Notes under the pieces: generated by a model
What the model was told of the DNA's origin: nothing
Seen by the model: only the letters and a program-made list of their open reading frames with translations
Database searches by the model: none
NCBI RefSeq assembly: GCF_900104355.1
Contig: NZ_FNIY01000001.1
Coordinates: forward strand, 930,001 to 994,000
Length of the DNA stretch: 64,000 nt
From: Phyllobacterium sp. OV277
GTDB taxonomy: Bacteria; Pseudomonadota; Alphaproteobacteria; Rhizobiales; Rhizobiaceae
Direction: 5' to 3'
Position numbers and translations under genes: made by a program
Shown here: piece after piece, positions 8,200 to 18,017 of the stretch
Position numbering within the stretch: the first letter of the stretch is position 1
Layout: each line of letters starts with the position of its first letter

Positions 8200-9351
8200 A
8201 TGGCCCTTCATTTCGAGCCCGAAGAATTTGCCGCACGCCGCGACCGCCTGATGATGGTGATGGCAGAGCAGAAGCTCGACGCCATTCTGCTGTTTGCGCA
8301 GGAAAGCATGTACTGGCTGACAGGCTATGACACGTTCGGCTTCTGCTTCTTCCAGTGCCTCGTGGTCAAATCCGATGGCAGCCATGTGTTGATGACCCGT
8401 TCCGCCGATTTGCGTCAGGCACGTCAGACCTCGAATATCGAAAATATCGTGATCTGGGCGGATCGCGACAATGCCAATCCGGCGGCGGATTTGCGCGAAC
8501 TTCTCAATGACCTCGATTTGCTCGGAAAACGGATCGGCGTTGAATACCAGACCCATGGCCTGACCGCCGCCAATGGCCGCAAGCTTGACGAACAGTTGGC
8601 CGCCTTTGGCCAGATCGTTGACGCATCCGGTCTTGTCGACAAGTTGCGCGTGCTGAAAAGCCCCGCTGAAATCGTCTATGCCCGCAAAGCCGCAGAACTT
8701 GGCGATGAGGCCCTCAATGCGGCCCTGAAGCTCATCAAGGCAGGCGCTGATGAAGGTGCTATTCTCGCCGCCATGCAGGGCGCTATTTTCGCCGGAGGCG
8801 GCGATTATCCAGCCAACGAGTTTATCATCGGTTCGGGTGAGGACGCGCTCCTTTGCCGTTACAAAGCGGGACGGCGCAAGCTGACGAAGAACGACCAGTT
8901 GACGCTGGAATGGGCCGGCGTCTATCGCCACTACCATGCGGCGGCAATGCGCACCGTCTTAACCGGCAAGGCTTCGAAGCGTCATCTGGAGCTTTATGAT
9001 GCCGCCCGCGAGGCACTTGAGGCCGTCGAGGAGGCCATGACACCGGCTTCAACCTTCGGCGATGTGTTCGACGCTCATTCCCGCGTGATGGAGGCTCACG
9101 ACCTGACACGCCACCGGCTCAACGCCTGCGGCTATTCACAGGGCGCACGGTTTACGCCCTCATGGATGGACATGCCGATGTTCTATTCCGGCAATCCGGA
9201 GCGCATACAGCCCGATATGACGCTCTTTGCCCATATGATCATCATGGATTCCGACAGCGGCACAGCCATGACACTGGGCCGGACGTACCTTACAACCAAT
9301 GGAGCGGCCGAGCCACTTTCACGCCAACCTCTTGACTTGATCGTAAAATAA
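8200..9351 (+). CDS. Creatinase-like M24-fold protein lacking metal ligands
   Basis: A 383-residue protein with the creatinase N-terminal domain (about 1-145) and the pita-bread C-terminal domain of M24 peptidases. In metalloaminopeptidases the two Asp ligands fall in motifs like DFGA and SDxTRT; here the aligned stretch is LTLEWAGVYRHYHAAAMRTVL with E237 and H246, and the later His and Glu ligands are replaced too (GYSQGARF; TLFAHMI). Like creatinase it should be metal-independent, a C-N hydrolase or binding protein rather than Xaa-Pro peptidase. It follows pgeF by 2 bp with gaggaat upstream. Confidence 0.85.
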   Translation: MALHFEPEEFAARRDRLMMVMAEQKLDAILLFAQESMYWLTGYDTFGFCFFQCLVVKSDGSHVLMTRSADLRQARQTSNIENIVIWADRDNANPAADLRELLNDLDLLGKRIGVEYQTHGLTAANGRKLDEQLAAFGQIVDASGLVDKLRVLKSPAEIVYARKAAELGDEALNAALKLIKAGADEGAILAAMQGAIFAGGGDYPANEFIIGSGEDALLCRYKAGRRKLTKNDQLTLEWAGVYRHYHAAAMRTVLTGKASKRHLELYDAAREALEAVEEAMTPASTFGDVFDAHSRVMEAHDLTRHRLNACGYSQGARFTPSWMDMPMFYSGNPERIQPDMTLFAHMIIMDSDSGTAMTLGRTYLTTNGAAEPLSRQPLDLIVK

Positions 9352-9417
9352 AACTTTTGTCAGCTTTCGTTTTTTCGAGATGGCACGCACATGGCTCATG
9401 ATGGGGTTCTACCAAAG

Positions 9418-10074
9418 ATGATGTCTCGCAAATCATTGACCTATATCTGCGTGGCGCTGGCGGCTCTTGGCCTCAGCGCCTGCAACAGCGCCGAAACACC
9501 GATCGCCGTAACGAAGAGCGATCTTCCGGCAGCCCAAGGCACGGCAACGCCCGGAACGGTTACCCCGGGCACGAATCCGGCGACGACAACCACGACAACC
9601 CCAACAGCCACGGCAACAGGAACACCGGCAACAGTTCAGCCTGGAACAACGGTACCGGCAGCGGGCGCCGCCGTAGCATCAGGAGCAGCACAACCGGGCG
9701 TTTCGCGCACGGCAAAGCTGCGTTTCGCCCCCATTGTCGGCGCGCCGATCACCGCGGCAACTCCACTCTCGCAGCGCCTGTCGGCACTCGCCAAAGCCAA
9801 GGGCATTGTTCTGGGCACCGCTGCCGATACGGATAATACGCACATCATGAAGGGTTATTTCTCCGCCCTGCCCGATGGCAACCAGACAACAATCATCTAT
9901 GTCTGGGACGTGCTCGATCCGGCTGGAACACGGTTGCATCGCATACAGGGACAGGAAGTTGTTCCTGGTAATGGGACCGATCCGTGGAGCACGGTGCCAC
10001 CAAAGGTTATGGAATCAATCGCCGATAAGGCCATCGATGGTTATCTGAAGTGGGTAAACGGCACCAAGACGTGA
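9418..10074 (+). CDS. Putative lipoprotein with Thr/Pro-rich linker
   Basis: The N-terminus MMSRKSLTYICVALAAL is a type II signal peptide ending in the lipobox LSAC (Cys22 from this start). A roughly 60-residue Thr/Pro/Ala-rich low-complexity linker follows, then a compact domain of about 110 residues (AKLRFAPIVGAPITAATPLSQRL ... DKAIDGYLKWV). The ATG at 9391 would add nine residues and an awkward acidic N-region, so 9418 is preferred. Likely outer-membrane anchored, with the C-terminal domain held away on the linker. I do not recognise that domain; function unknown. Confidence 0.75.
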   Translation: MMSRKSLTYICVALAALGLSACNSAETPIAVTKSDLPAAQGTATPGTVTPGTNPATTTTTTPTATATGTPATVQPGTTVPAAGAAVASGAAQPGVSRTAKLRFAPIVGAPITAATPLSQRLSALAKAKGIVLGTAADTDNTHIMKGYFSALPDGNQTTIIYVWDVLDPAGTRLHRIQGQEVVPGNGTDPWSTVPPKVMESIADKAIDGYLKWVNGTKT

Positions 10075-10207
10075 CATATTTACGCGTTTGACCCGATATT
10101 AGCGAGGAACTGTGCATGAATCTGCCCTGCCCGCTTGCAATGTGCGTCAGGCACAGTACAAGGCCCGCCATATCCTTCACTTGGCTGGCACCGGGGAAAA
10201 TACGGGC

Positions 10208-11140
10208 ATGAAACTATTCGCGGGCAATTCCAATCGTGTTCTCGCTGAATCTGTCGCCAAATATCTCAACATTCCGCTAGGAAAGGCCAGCGTCCGACGC
10301 TTCGCCGATCAGGAGATATTCGTAGAGATTCAGGAAAATGTCCGTGGCGAAGATGTCTTCGTCATGCAGTCGACATCCTTCCCGGCAAATGATCACCTGA
10401 TGGAACTGCTCATCATGATCGATGCCTTTCGCCGTTCCTCGGCAAAGCGCATCACCGCAGTGCTTCCCTATTTCGGCTATGCCCGTCAGGACCGCAAGGC
10501 CGGTCCACGCACCCCGATTTCCGCCAAGCTGGTTGCCAATCTGATCACCGAAGCCGGTGCAAACCGTGTGCTGACGCTTGATCTGCACGCCGGTCAGATT
10601 CAGGGCTTCTTCGATATCCCCACCGACAATCTCTATGCCGTTCCCGTTATCGCCAGTGATGTACGCGCCCATTACGGCACGTCGAACGTCATGGTCGTAT
10701 CGCCTGACGTTGGCGGTGTGGTCCGTGCCCGCTCGCTGGCCAAGCGCATTGATGCACAGCTCGCCATTGTCGATAAGCGCCGCGATCGTCCGGGCGAGTC
10801 CGAAGTCATGAATGTTATCGGTGACGTCGCTGGCAAGGATTGCCTGTTGTTCGATGATATCGTCGATTCCGGCGGCACGCTCTGCAATGCAGCCGAAGCG
10901 CTGCTTGCCAAAGGCGCAACGAGCGTCACTGCCTATATTACCCACGGCGTGCTGTCAGGCGGCGCTGTTGCCCGTATCGCCGGCTCGAAGCTGAAGGAAC
11001 TGGTGATCACCGATTCCATCCAGCCAACGCCTGCCATCGAATCCGCGCACAATATCCGCGTCCTGTCGATTTCCGATTTGATCGGCGAAGCGGTTTCGCG
11101 CACGGCGGCGGAAGAGTCGGTTTCAAGCCTGTTCGACTAA
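10208..11140 (+). CDS. prs: Ribose-phosphate pyrophosphokinase
   Basis: PRPP synthetase, making 5-phosphoribosyl 1-pyrophosphate from ribose 5-phosphate and ATP for purine, pyrimidine, His, Trp and NAD synthesis. The 310-residue class I protein begins [14 protein letters not shown]; the frame runs 32 codons further upstream but the family start and ggggaaaa point to 10208. It has the flexible-loop [14 protein letters not shown], the catalytic [11 protein letters not shown] and the PRPP-binding [14 protein letters not shown]. apt and trpE(G) in this window use or regenerate PRPP-linked metabolites. It converges on chrA with a 4-bp overlap of the 3' ends. Confidence 0.97.
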   Translation: MKLFAGNSNRVLAESVAKYLNIPLGKASVRRFADQEIFVEIQENVRGEDVFVMQSTSFPANDHLMELLIMIDAFRRSSAKRITAVLPYFGYARQDRKAGPRTPISAKLVANLITEAGANRVLTLDLHAGQIQGFFDIPTDNLYAVPVIASDVRAHYGTSNVMVVSPDVGGVVRARSLAKRIDAQLAIVDKRRDRPGESEVMNVIGDVAGKDCLLFDDIVDSGGTLCNAAEALLAKGATSVTAYITHGVLSGGAVARIAGSKLKELVITDSIQPTPAIESAHNIRVLSISDLIGEAVSRTAAEESVSSLFD

Positions 11141-12447
11141 GCGAGCTGGATCAGGATTCCGGCGAGCGCTGCAAGTCCGAGTACCGCAAGCAGATTGATC
11201 CGCAAGGCGATCAGCGCGATTGCTGCACCCAGCGCTATGGCTGATGCTGCCCAATCGAATGCCGACAAATCCAAGACTGGCAGGTGCAGCAAGCCGAACA
11301 TCGCCTCCTGAAATGTGCCAAACAGCACATGCAGCCCAAACCAGACGGCAAGATTGGCGATCACACCAACCACCGCAGCCGTAATGGCTGCCAGAGACGC
11401 CTTGAGCCAACCCACATGCCGCAACCGTTCAACAAATGGCGCACCGGCAAAAATCCACAGAAAACACGGCGCGAAGGTGAACCACAGCGCAATTAGCCCG
11501 CCGAGCAGTCCGCCGGTGAGCGGGTCAAACCCTGATAGCCGCGACCCACCGACAAAGCCGACAAAGGCCAGCACCAGAATAAGCGGGCCGGGCGTGGTCT
11601 CCGCCAATCCGAGGCCGGTGAGCATTTCATCCGGTTTAAGCCAGCCATAATAGTCAACCGCCTGCTGCGCCACATAGGCGAGAACCGCATAGGCACCGCC
11701 AAAGGTCACGACGGCCATCTTGGAGAAAAACGCCGCCTGCGCGGCAAAGACATTGGCCTGACCGAGCGCGAGCAGCAGGATGGCAAGCGGCCCCAGCCAG
11801 AGCACAGTCCAGACCATGGCAGATTGGAGGGCACCCCGCGCTGCGGGTTCTGGAATGGTGTCGTCCGGCAAGGACGGGGACGATTTATTAGTCAAGCGAT
11901 AGCGCAGAAATCCGAAGAGACCGGCAATCAGGATAACCAGAGGAAATGGCAGTTTGATCAGGGCAATGGCGATGAAGGCGATGGCGGCAATGCCATAGGC
12001 GGTATAATCGGTGAGAGCCCGTTTGCCGACCTTGATCACCGCTTCAAGCACGATAGCCAGAACGGCGGCTTTGAGACCGAAGAGCAGCCCTTCCACCAAG
12101 GGGACATGACCAAAACTGACATAAAGCGCCGACAGTGCCAGCATCACACATGCACCCGGCAGGATGAACAGGAGCCCGGCGATGACACCACCCTTCACGC
12201 CGTGGAACAGCCAGCCGAGATAGGTAGCAAGCTGCATGGCTTCGGGGCCGGGCAACAGCATGCAGAAATTCAGCGCATGCAGGAATCGCTCCTCGCTGAT
12301 CCATTTCTTTTCGTCGACCAGCACGCGGTGCATCATGGCAATCTGTCCGGCCGGACCGCCAAAGGACAAAAGACCAATTTTCCCAAATGTGTAAAACGCT
12401 TCCCGCGCCTCGATTTTTTGCGGTTCCAGCGCTATTGTCCCAGCCAT
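11137..12447 (-). CDS. chrA: Chromate transporter, CHR family (two-domain)
   Basis: A 436-residue membrane protein with two homologous CHR halves. The N-terminal half has [21 protein letters not shown] and the [18 protein letters not shown] motif; the C-terminal half has [20 protein letters not shown] and [19 protein letters not shown]. Long ChrA proteins export chromate, though many genomic copies are untested. Frame opens at a TTG at 12534, but no ribosome site is seen there; the ATG at 12447 follows aagggcagg and gives normal length. It runs convergent to prs with no terminator between. Confidence 0.92.
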   Translation of the reverse strand: MAGTIALEPQKIEAREAFYTFGKIGLLSFGGPAGQIAMMHRVLVDEKKWISEERFLHALNFCMLLPGPEAMQLATYLGWLFHGVKGGVIAGLLFILPGACVMLALSALYVSFGHVPLVEGLLFGLKAAVLAIVLEAVIKVGKRALTDYTAYGIAAIAFIAIALIKLPFPLVILIAGLFGFLRYRLTNKSSPSLPDDTIPEPAARGALQSAMVWTVLWLGPLAILLLALGQANVFAAQAAFFSKMAVVTFGGAYAVLAYVAQQAVDYYGWLKPDEMLTGLGLAETTPGPLILVLAFVGFVGGSRLSGFDPLTGGLLGGLIALWFTFAPCFLWIFAGAPFVERLRHVGWLKASLAAITAAVVGVIANLAVWFGLHVLFGTFQEAMFGLLHLPVLDLSAFDWAASAIALGAAIALIALRINLLAVLGLAALAGILIQLA

Positions 12448-12719
12448 CGCCTGCCCTTGTTCTGCCAAGCTGCGGTAAACAGCGCCCATGACAATGGGAT
12501 GACAGACTTTCACAGCGCCTTGGTCAAGCAACAAACTTGCACATGACGTCTCTTTCCGTTATAGAGCCGCCATCCGCGTAGACACCCTTGGAGGCAACGC
12601 GGAATGGGGCGGTCATTTCATCCGGTTCCGGATGACCATGCGACCGCTTCATGTTTTTTGGGCCATCCTTACGGATAAACCGGAAAACACTCCAGATTTG
12701 AACCTCGAAAGGAAATGCC

Positions 12720-13358
12720 ATGAGCGAAGCATACGAGCTCAAGGCCGAGGCGCGCGAACGGGTTGGTAAGGGGTCCTCCCGGGAAATTCGCCGCAACGGT
12801 AAAGTGCCAGCAGTCATCTATGGTGACAAGCAGGCACCAATCTCGATTACCCTCGACTATAAGACACTGTACTACAAGATTCACGGCGGCGGCTTCAAGA
12901 CCACGATCGCGAACATCCAGCTGGATGGCAAGACCATTCAGGTCCTTCCAAAGGACTACCAGCTTGATCCGATCAGCGACAAGCCTGTGCATGTGGACTT
13001 CCTGCGCGTGTCGGCAAAGTCGGTTGTGAACGTGAACGTCCCTGTTCACTTCCTCAACGAAGAACTGTCCCCAGGCATCAAGCGCGGCGGCGTTCTCAAC
13101 ATCGTTCGTCACGATGTCGAACTGCATGCCCCGGCAAATGCAATTCCCGATGCGATCAATATCGATCTCACCGGTCTGCAGATTGGTGACTCGATCCACA
13201 TTTCCGCTGTTACCCTGCCAAAGGGCGTAACATCGGTTATTCACGATCGTGACTTCACCATTGCCACGATTGCTGCTCCTGCTGTTCTCGCTGCTGAAGA
13301 CGAGACCGTTGAAGCTGCGGTTGAAACGACTGAAACGGCAGAAAAAGAAGGCGAGTAA
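12720..13358 (+). CDS. rplY: 50S ribosomal protein L25/general stress protein Ctc
   Basis: A 212-residue long-form L25 (TL5/CTC): the N-terminal 5S-rRNA-binding domain ([21 protein letters not shown]) plus the C-terminal TL5 beta domain ([24 protein letters not shown]) and an acidic Glu/Ala tail (about 190-212). An aaagga site precedes the ATG. It is the first gene of the rplY-pth-ychF cluster, a frequent alphaproteobacterial arrangement linking ribosome structure and translation quality control. Confidence 0.96.
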   Translation: MSEAYELKAEARERVGKGSSREIRRNGKVPAVIYGDKQAPISITLDYKTLYYKIHGGGFKTTIANIQLDGKTIQVLPKDYQLDPISDKPVHVDFLRVSAKSVVNVNVPVHFLNEELSPGIKRGGVLNIVRHDVELHAPANAIPDAINIDLTGLQIGDSIHISAVTLPKGVTSVIHDRDFTIATIAAPAVLAAEDETVEAAVETTETAEKEGE

Positions 13359-13384
13359 TCGTCTCTATTGGGAGCTTTGGTACC

Positions 13385-14110
13385 ATGCTGCTCATCGCAG
13401 GTCTTGGCAATCCTGGCTCCCAATATGCTGCAAACCGGCACAATATCGGTTTCATGGCGGCGGATGAAATACACCGTCGCCATCGTTTTTCTCCCTGGAC
13501 CAAAAAATTCCAGGCACTGATCGCCGATGGTGTTATCGACGGCGAAAAGATCATCCTGATCAAGCCCCAGACCTTCATGAATCTATCAGGCCAGTCCGTT
13601 GGTGAAGCCATGCGCTTCTACAAGCTGGAACTCGGCGATCTCGTCGTCATCTATGATGAACTGGATCTGCCACCGGGCAAGCTGCGCGTGAAAACGGGCG
13701 GCGGCTCAGGTGGGCACAATGGCATCAAGTCCATCGACGCACATTGCGGTAAGGACTACAGGCGCATTCGCCTCGGCATTGGCCATCCCGGCGTCAAGGA
13801 GATGGTGACAAACCACGTGCTTGGCAATTTCGCCAAGACGGATGGCGAATGGATCGAGCCGCTGCTTGGCGCTATCTCTGACAATGTGGCTCTCCTTGCC
13901 AAGAAGGACGATGCTGGCTTCATGAACCGTGTGGCGGTGGCCACCGGCAGCGGAAACAAACCGGAGCGGGACAAAGAACCAAATCCGGTTGCAAAACCAT
14001 CCGGTCAAAGCCATATCCGGCAGGCGCGTCAGGCAAAGCCAAATATCAACATTCCAAAAACCGGCCCGATGGCCGACATGCTGAACAAGCTCTTCGGCAA
14101 GAAAGAATAA
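13385..14110 (+). CDS. pth: Peptidyl-tRNA hydrolase
   Basis: Frees tRNA from prematurely released peptidyl-tRNA. The 241-residue protein starts [20 protein letters not shown] with N9 and catalytic H19; [16 protein letters not shown] and [12 protein letters not shown] complete the active site. Beyond the usual ~190-residue domain there is a basic, Pro/Lys-rich C-terminal extension of about 45 residues ending in a predicted helix ([13 protein letters not shown]), common in rhizobial Pth. 26 bp after rplY and 12 bp before ychF. Confidence 0.96.
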   Translation: MLLIAGLGNPGSQYAANRHNIGFMAADEIHRRHRFSPWTKKFQALIADGVIDGEKIILIKPQTFMNLSGQSVGEAMRFYKLELGDLVVIYDELDLPPGKLRVKTGGGSGGHNGIKSIDAHCGKDYRRIRLGIGHPGVKEMVTNHVLGNFAKTDGEWIEPLLGAISDNVALLAKKDDAGFMNRVAVATGSGNKPERDKEPNPVAKPSGQSHIRQARQAKPNINIPKTGPMADMLNKLFGKKE

Positions 14111-14122
14111 GGATCGCAGATT

Positions 14123-15226
14123 ATGGGTTTCAAATGCGGCATCGTTGGCCTGCCCAATGTCGGTAAGTCGACGCTCTTCAACGCCCTGACCAAGACAGCG
14201 GCCGCACAGGCTGCGAACTATCCGTTCTGCACAATCGAGCCGAACACCGGCGAAGTCGCTGTGCCTGATCCGCGTTTGCAGGCCATCGCCAAAATAGGCA
14301 AATCGGCCAATATCGTCCCAACCCGTATCAGCTTCGTTGATATTGCCGGTCTGGTGCGCGGTGCGTCGAAGGGCGAAGGCCTTGGCAACCAGTTTCTGGC
14401 CAACATCCGCGAAGTCGATGCTGTCGTGCATGTGCTGCGTTGCTTTGAAGATGACGACATCACCCACGTTGAAGGCCGTATCGATCCTGTGTCTGACGCT
14501 GAGACAGTCGAAACCGAATTGATGCTTTCCGATCTTGATAGCCTTGAGCGCCGCATCGTGCAGTTCCGTAAACGCGCTGGCGTCAAGGACAAGGAAGCAC
14601 TGACTGTTCTCCCGGTTATGGAGCAGGCACTTGAACTGTTGCAGGGTGGCAAACCCGTACGCTTCATGCTGTACGGTATTGCGCCAGACGATCTCCTCAT
14701 CCTGCAGGGCCTCAATCTCCTGACCTCGAAGCCTGTGCTTTATGTTTGCAACGTCGCTGAAGGCGATGCGGCAACCGGTAACGAGCATACGGAAGCCGTT
14801 GAGGAAATGGCGACTGCACAGGGTGCCGAGACGGTGACGATTTCCGCCGCCATCGAGGCAGAAGTCGCTCAGTTGCCTAACGATGAAGCCAAGGAATATC
14901 TCGATGCAATGAATCTGGATGAACCGGGCCTCGACCGCCTGATCCGCGCGGGCTACAAGCTGTTGCACCTCATCACCTATTTCACCGTGGGACCAAAAGA
15001 AGCACGCGCCTGGACTGTCGAGCGCGGCTCCAAGGCACCGCAGGCCGCTGGCGTGATCCACACGGACTTCGAGCGCGGCTTTATTCGCGCCCAGACCATC
15101 GCCTATAACGACTATGTCACGCTGGGGGGTGAAGTCCCTGCCAAGGAAGCGGGCAAGGCACGCGACGAAGGCAAGGAATATGTGGTGCAGGACGGCGATA
15201 TCATGCTGTTCCGGTTTAACACATAG
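14123..15226 (+). CDS. ychF: Redox-regulated ribosome-associated ATPase YchF (OLA1)
   Basis: A 367-residue Obg-like P-loop NTPase. G1 is GLPNVGKSTLFNAL and G3 is DIAGLV. The G4 position reads CNVAE, the NxxE form that gives this family its ATP rather than GTP preference. A coiled-coil insertion (about 130-210) and a C-terminal TGS domain (LITYFTVGPKEARAWTVERG) follow. E. coli YchF binds ribosomes and restrains catalase and stress responses. Last gene of rplY-pth-ychF; a palindromic repeat starts 50 bp after the stop. Confidence 0.97.
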   Translation: MGFKCGIVGLPNVGKSTLFNALTKTAAAQAANYPFCTIEPNTGEVAVPDPRLQAIAKIGKSANIVPTRISFVDIAGLVRGASKGEGLGNQFLANIREVDAVVHVLRCFEDDDITHVEGRIDPVSDAETVETELMLSDLDSLERRIVQFRKRAGVKDKEALTVLPVMEQALELLQGGKPVRFMLYGIAPDDLLILQGLNLLTSKPVLYVCNVAEGDAATGNEHTEAVEEMATAQGAETVTISAAIEAEVAQLPNDEAKEYLDAMNLDEPGLDRLIRAGYKLLHLITYFTVGPKEARAWTVERGSKAPQAAGVIHTDFERGFIRAQTIAYNDYVTLGGEVPAKEAGKARDEGKEYVVQDGDIMLFRFNT

Positions 15227-15275
15227 GCTCAGGGTTTTCTGGTCTGAGGTGGCATCCTCGTGTTGCATGCCTTGT

Positions 15276-15427
15276 GGTTCGTGGTTCGTGGTTCGACAAG
15301 CTCACCATGAGGGAGAGGGGAGATGCAACGCTAATCGCAGAGATTGCAGCTCAAGGGTACAGAACTTGACTCCCTTTCATCACCCCTCTCCCTCATGGTG
15401 AGCTTGTCGAACCACGAACCACGAACC
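15276..15427. repeat. Palindromic repeat element, copy 1 (perfect 45-bp arms)
   Basis: Positions 15276-15320 and 15383-15427 are perfect 45-bp reverse complements with a 62-bp centre. Within each arm GGTTCGT is repeated near the outer end, then TTCGACAAGCTCACCATGAGGGAG follows in part (core GACAAGCTCACCATGAGG). The centre matches the centre of the copy at 22121-22263 in reverse orientation. No transposase or protein-like frame is present. It looks like a non-autonomous, MITE- or REP-like intergenic element, able to fold as a long hairpin RNA downstream of ychF. Confidence 0.9.
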
Positions 15428-15515
15428 GCTCCACCACATCACACGCCACTCTAAGTTTAGCGCATAACCATCTTCCACTCTTGAACCAAACTCCCCCATG
15501 CCTATTATAGCTGGC

Positions 15516-15986
15516 ATGAGCGAATACAATCCCCGATATGCCTATGAGGATTTCACTGTCGGTAGCGAATGGCCGCTACCTGCGAAATCCGTCGAAGCCA
15601 GCGAAATCATCGATTTTGCCAGCCAGTTTGATCCCCAGCCGTTTCATCTGGATGAGGCAGCCGGAAAGGCCAGTATCCTTGGCGGGCTTGCCGCTTCCGG
15701 GTGGCATACGGTTTCCATGTTCATGCGTATGATGTGCGATGCTTACCTGCTTGATTCCACATCGCAGGGTGCTCCGGGCATAGACTTTGCCAAATGGAAA
15801 AAGCCTGTCCTTGCCGGTGATACATTAACAGGCAAAAGCACAGTGCTGGAGCGGCGCGTGTCGAAATCCAAACCGTCACTTGGCTTTGTTGTGCTCCACC
15901 ATGCAATATTCAATCAGCATGGTGACGTGGTCTGCGAATTGCAGAACACCGGCATGTTCACATTGCGGGAGCCTGCCGCATCATGA
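15516..15986 (+). CDS. MaoC-like hotdog-fold (R)-hydratase, first of pair
   Basis: A 156-residue single hotdog domain. The hydratase motif FDPQPFHLDEAAGKASILGGLAASGWHT contains the catalytic Asp and His and the Gly-rich helix. MaoC proteins hydrate 2-enoyl-CoA to (R)-3-hydroxyacyl-CoA. The ATG at 15498 is also possible, but neither start has a good ribosome site; 15516 fits family length better. The second paralogue overlaps by ATGA, and the two likely act together, possibly as a heteromer. Confidence 0.88.
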   Translation: MSEYNPRYAYEDFTVGSEWPLPAKSVEASEIIDFASQFDPQPFHLDEAAGKASILGGLAASGWHTVSMFMRMMCDAYLLDSTSQGAPGIDFAKWKKPVLAGDTLTGKSTVLERRVSKSKPSLGFVVLHHAIFNQHGDVVCELQNTGMFTLREPAAS

Positions 15987-16456
15987 GTACAGCTCTTGAA
16001 GCATTGATCGGGATCGAACGCGATCTCGGCACCCACACATTCACCGCCGATGAGATGGTCACCTTTGCCAAGAAGTACGATCCGCAGCGCTTTCATGTTG
16101 ATCCGGAAGCGGCGAAGAAAAGCAATTTCGGTGCGCTCTGCGCCTCCGGCTGGCACACGACAGCCATGTGGATGCGGCTGAACGTGGAGGACATGAAAGG
16201 GCAGATCAAGGCGGCCATGCAGCGCGGCGAAAAGCCACCGCAATTTGGCCCCTCGCCCGGCTTTGAAGACCTGAAATGGTTGAAGCCTGTTTATGCGGGT
16301 GACACGATCCGTTTCACCCGGACGCTGACAGGTTTCCGTGAACTGCAATCACGGCCCGGCTGGGCCATGATGCAGATGTCATCGGCAGCCTACAATCAGA
16401 ACGAGCAGAAGGTTCTGGAGTTCAACAGCGCCGCGCTGATCCTGTTGCCGGCATAG
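15983..16456 (+). CDS. MaoC-like hotdog-fold (R)-hydratase, second of pair
   Basis: A 157-residue paralogue of the preceding gene, with YDPQRFHVDPEAAKKSNFGALCASGWHT as the hydratase motif and FEDLKWLKPVYAGDTIRFTRT as the C-terminal hotdog strand. The catalytic Asp/His pair is intact in both copies. The start overlaps the stop of its partner, so coexpression in near equal amounts is expected. The acyl substrate cannot be read from sequence. Confidence 0.88.
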   Translation: MSTALEALIGIERDLGTHTFTADEMVTFAKKYDPQRFHVDPEAAKKSNFGALCASGWHTTAMWMRLNVEDMKGQIKAAMQRGEKPPQFGPSPGFEDLKWLKPVYAGDTIRFTRTLTGFRELQSRPGWAMMQMSSAAYNQNEQKVLEFNSAALILLPA

Positions 16457-16473
16457 ACAGCCACAGCGGCCCG

Positions 16474-17019
16474 CTAGTGGCCTTCATAGGCGATAAGCGT
16501 GCGAACGTTGACGCCGAGCGCTTCAAGCTTCCTGCGGCCGCCGAGGTCAGGCAGATCAATGATGAAGCAGGCGCTGACAATATCGGCGCCCATCTGCTGC
16601 AACAATTTCACCGCTGCTTCTGCCGTGCCACCCGTCGCGATCAGATCATCGACGAGAATAACCTTCTCACCCGGCACGATGGCATCCCGGTGCATCTCCA
16701 TTTCGTCCACGCCATACTCAAGACTATAGGCAATGCGCACCGTATCATGCGGCAGCTTGCCCTTCTTGCGGATCGGCACGAAACCGGATGAAAGCTGGTG
16801 AGCCATGGCACCGCCGATGATGAATCCACGCGCTTCAACACCGGCAACCTTGTCGACCTTGCCGCCCGCATAGGGATGAACCAGTTCATCGATAGCCCGG
16901 CGGAAAGCCCGCGCATTGCCGAGCAAAGTCGTGATATCGCGAAACATGATACCCGGTTTGGGGTAATCGGGAATATTACGAATGGCATCCATCAGCGTCT
17001 GTTTCAGCGTAGAATCCAT
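16474..17019 (-). CDS. apt: Adenine phosphoribosyltransferase
   Basis: Salvages adenine to AMP with PRPP. The 181-residue protein begins [30 protein letters not shown], has the adenine-pocket [15 protein letters not shown], and the PRPP motif [14 protein letters not shown]. The frame is open 25 codons further, but aaggag 7 nt upstream of 17019 and family length fix the start. It lies downstream of petABC on the same strand, separated by an intrinsic terminator, so it has its own promoter or relies on read-through. Confidence 0.96.
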   Translation of the reverse strand: MDSTLKQTLMDAIRNIPDYPKPGIMFRDITTLLGNARAFRRAIDELVHPYAGGKVDKVAGVEARGFIIGGAMAHQLSSGFVPIRKKGKLPHDTVRIAYSLEYGVDEMEMHRDAIVPGEKVILVDDLIATGGTAEAAVKLLQQMGADIVSACFIIDLPDLGGRRKLEALGVNVRTLIAYEGH

Positions 17020-17076
17020 GTCGTTGCTCCTTCGTGCCTTTCGGGCATCAAGGTCCAGTCTAATGGACCCCGCCCA

Positions 17077-17104
17077 CAAAAGAAAAGGGCGCATAGCGCC
17101 CTTT
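17077..17104 (-). terminator. Intrinsic terminator of petABC
   Basis: A 9-bp stem AAAGGGCGC/GCGCCCTTT with an ATA loop, followed on the minus strand by a T-rich run (TTTTCTTTTG). It lies 24 bp after the petC stop. Confidence 0.88.
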
Positions 17105-17127
17105 CCGGATCAGATATATTGGATCGA

Positions 17128-17997
17128 TCAATGTTCGATATCGGCCCAGATACGGCGCTTGGCCACATAGAGCAGACCAGCGAACAGAACGAGGAAGATC
17201 ATGACGCGGAAGCCGGTCTTCTTGCGTTCTTCCAGATGTGGTTCAGCGGCCCACATAAGGAATGCCGAAACGTCCTGTGAATACTGCACCAGCGTCTGCG
17301 GTGAACCGTCATCATAGGTCACCTGACCATCCTGAAGCGGTGCAGCCATGGCCAATGATTTGGCGGCAATGAAGTAAGGGTTGTAGTGCGTACCCTCAGG
17401 AATCTTCATGCCTTCTGGTGGCGTCTGATTAAACCCGGTCAGCAGCGCGTGGATATAATCCGGTCCGCCTTCTTGATACTGGCCCCAAACGATGTCGATC
17501 AGGAACTGCGGAAAGCCGCGCTCGACGGAACGAGCCTTGGCAATCAGCGAGAAGTCGGGCGGAGCAGCACCATTATTGGCAGCGGCCGCAGCCTGCACAT
17601 TGGCAAAAGGCGACGGGAAATAATCAGCCGGGATTGCCTTGCGGGTGAACATCTCACCTTCGCCATTGGGGCCATCCTGCACTTCATATTCCGCGGCAAA
17701 TGCCTTGACCTGCGCTTCCGTGTAACCAAGCTCGGTGAGCGAGCGGAATGGCACCAGCTTCATTGAGTGGCAAGCGGAGCAGACTTCCTTGTAGATCTTC
17801 AGACCGCGCTGCAGCTGCTGCTTGTCGTAATGACCGAACGGACCTGCAAAAGTCCATTTCATCTGTTCCGGCTCTTTGATCGGAAAGTGCGTTGGCTCAG
17901 CGGCATTATGGGCTGCTTCTTCGGCGGATGCGACACCGCCGAAAGCCAGCATGGTACCAAGACCGGCAGCTGCGAGACCGAGGAGGATTTTTTTCAT
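17128..17997 (-). CDS. petC: Cytochrome c1 of the bc1 complex
   Basis: Heme c-carrying subunit of ubiquinol-cytochrome c reductase. 289 residues from the ATG at 17997: a cleavable Sec signal (MKKILLGLAAAGLGTMLAF, cut near ASA-EE), heme motif C73-S-A-C76-H77, and a C-terminal membrane anchor (VMIFLVLFAGLLYVAKRR). aagga precedes the start. The open frame continues upstream into petB by chance and should not be read as a longer protein. Unlike Bradyrhizobium, where b and c1 are one fbcH polyprotein, here the two genes are separate (20 bp apart). Confidence 0.97.
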   Translation of the reverse strand: MKKILLGLAAAGLGTMLAFGGVASAEEAAHNAAEPTHFPIKEPEQMKWTFAGPFGHYDKQQLQRGLKIYKEVCSACHSMKLVPFRSLTELGYTEAQVKAFAAEYEVQDGPNGEGEMFTRKAIPADYFPSPFANVQAAAAANNGAAPPDFSLIAKARSVERGFPQFLIDIVWGQYQEGGPDYIHALLTGFNQTPPEGMKIPEGTHYNPYFIAAKSLAMAAPLQDGQVTYDDGSPQTLVQYSQDVSAFLMWAAEPHLEERKKTGFRVMIFLVLFAGLLYVAKRRIWADIEH

Positions 17998-18017
17998 CGG
18001 AGAGTCCTTCACGTTTC

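Noticed and set aside
13706-15268. 520-codon antisense frame opposite pth and ychF
   Set aside because: Both sense genes are certain and high-GC; long open antisense frames arise from their codon bias, and the product has no domain pattern.
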